DNA of 64,000 bases, taken from the NCBI GenBank assembly GCA_002457435.1, contig NTLA01000007.1, positions 36,821 through 100,820 of the forward strand. Reading direction: 5' to 3'. Every line of letters begins with the position of its first letter. Position 1 is the first letter of the stretch. Made by a program: the position numbers and the translations under genes. Shown piece by piece: positions 63,130 through 64,000 of the stretch. The notes beneath the pieces were generated by a model, which saw nothing but the letters and a program-made list of their open reading frames with translations, made no database searches and was not told where the DNA came from. Source of the stretch: Acidimicrobiales bacterium MED-G01. Its GTDB lineage: Bacteria > Actinomycetota > Acidimicrobiia > Acidimicrobiales > Poriferisodalaceae.

Positions 63130-64000
63130 TCATGGGCGGTAACTAAACGAAGATGGTCCAGTCGTTAATGCTCGTTGCGCTAGATCAACCCATTCACATA
63201 AGAGAGGTCGGGTGTCTCGCGGATCGATAATCTCTTCAATTTCGAAAAACTCGGCAGATCGATGGGGAGATCTAACTAGGTTGAGCCGATCTCTGATTTC
63301 TTCCAGAAGTCCTTCGGGATCCTCGGCGTCAGCGAGGTCCTGCTTGTAGGCGACTTCTATGCCGCCTTCAATCGGAAGTGATCCCCAGTCACCGGATGGC
63401 CAGGCGTAGCGAAGGCTGCGATACCCCGGTTTGTTGTTGGCAGCTCCAGCCACGCCGAACGCTTTGCGGATGACGACACATGCGAATGGGGTCGTCAGTT
63501 GACCTAATGCTGCGAGGACTTGTGATCCGTAGCGAATGGTCGCATTCTCTTCTGATTCTTTGCCGATCAAAAAACCGGGGCAGTCTTCAAGGTGTACGAC
63601 TGGGAGATGGAATGTTGAGGCGGTGTCTAAGAGCCGTATGAGTTTCCGGCAGCCGTCGGCTGTCCACGCGCCCCCGTATTGATATGGATCTTCGGCAAAT
63701 ACCGCTACCGGAAAGCCATTTAAGCGCGCAAACCCGGTAATGATCGATTTGCCCCATGAGCAGCCGATCTCGAAAAAAGAGTCTGAGTCGAATACTTTGC
63801 CGATGATTTTTCTCATTTGGTAGACGCGTCGCGCTTCTCGCGGTACTAGTGACAACAACTCCTCGTCTCGTCGGTCAACAGGATCTTGCGAGATTGTTCT
63901 TGGTGCCAGTTCATCGACATTTGAGGGCAGGTAGGAAAGGAAGGTCTTTGCTCGCTCAAACGCTTCGGTTTCGGAGTCGACGGCATCATCTATGGCCCCA
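63130..64000 (-). CDS. Acyl-CoA carboxylase carboxyltransferase subunit (partial, runs off the window end)
   Basis: C-terminal half: FFEIGCSWGKSIITGFARLNGFPVAVFAEDP, VVHLEDCPGFLIGKESE, VVIRKAFGVAGAANN. The frame stays open to 64000 (GAIDDAVDSETEAFERAKTFLSYLPSNVDELAPR...), so the track start at 63858 (TTG) is internal. Confidence 0.85.
   Translation of the reverse strand, partial: GAIDDAVDSETEAFERAKTFLSYLPSNVDELAPRTISQDPVDRRDEELLSLVPREARRVYQMRKIIGKVFDSDSFFEIGCSWGKSIITGFARLNGFPVAVFAEDPYQYGGAWTADGCRKLIRLLDTASTFHLPVVHLEDCPGFLIGKESEENATIRYGSQVLAALGQLTTPFACVVIRKAFGVAGAANNKPGYRSLRYAWPSGDWGSLPIEGGIEVAYKQDLADAEDPEGLLEEIRDRLNLVRSPHRSAEFFEIEEIIDPRDTRPLLCEWVDLAQRALTTGPSSFSYRP

Noticed and set aside
1-64000. 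Impression of changing GC skew (plus strand more C-rich before ~25.7 kb and over ~41-47.6 kb, more G-rich elsewhere)
   Set aside because: Only a handful of lines were counted by eye, the counts were inconsistent, and gene strand and membrane-protein composition confound it. A cumulative skew plot of the full replicon is needed before claiming an origin, terminus or inversion.
1-64000. Search for CRISPR arrays, tRNAs, rRNAs, IS elements, toxin-antitoxin or phage genes
   Set aside because: No regularly spaced repeats, transposase/integrase motifs or cloverleaf-like sequences were recognised. Intergenic space is very small and largely explained.

Overview
This 64 kb window looks like chromosomal DNA from a streamlined actinobacterium, probably Acidimicrobiia-like (taxonomy is inferred from gene content only). 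About 60 protein-coding genes are tightly packed, many with ATGA/GTGA overlaps. I found no rRNA, tRNA, CRISPR array, transposase or phage module. Main content: (i) ccmA/ccmB heme-exporter genes with a small biotinyl-domain protein; (ii) acyl-CoA metabolism (CaiB CoA-transferases, acyl-CoA dehydrogenases, enoyl-CoA hydratases, thioesterases, SDRs, a truncated acyl-CoA carboxylase); (iii) valS, an L,D-transpeptidase-like protein with sequence repeats, an MscS channel and rsgA; (iv) a cobalamin salvage/transport operon (btuF-C-D, cobO-U-T-S) behind a cobalamin riboswitch; (v) a phenylacetyl-CoA epoxidase cluster in the order paaA-D-tetR-B-C with a PaaR-like operator, next to a DUF3445 protein, an MTAP-family phosphorylase and an MTA/SAH deaminase; (vi) livH/livM permeases; (vii) an AddAB-like helicase-nuclease pair; (viii) an ECF sigma factor with a possible leaderless self-promoter and a membrane protein downstream; (ix) an oxidative catabolic cluster (P450, TauD-type dioxygenase, LLM flavoprotein, hydrolase, CoA-transferase, SDR). 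I did not find a clearly novel defence or mobile system. The most testable observations are the MTA-deaminase/MTI-phosphorylase pairing, the PaaR-like operator with the embedded regulator, the leaderless ECF promoter with a non-canonical partner, the antisense-encoded tail of the YihY/BrkB protein, and the uncharacterised oxidative cluster. All calls come from reading motifs and translations; no database search was run.
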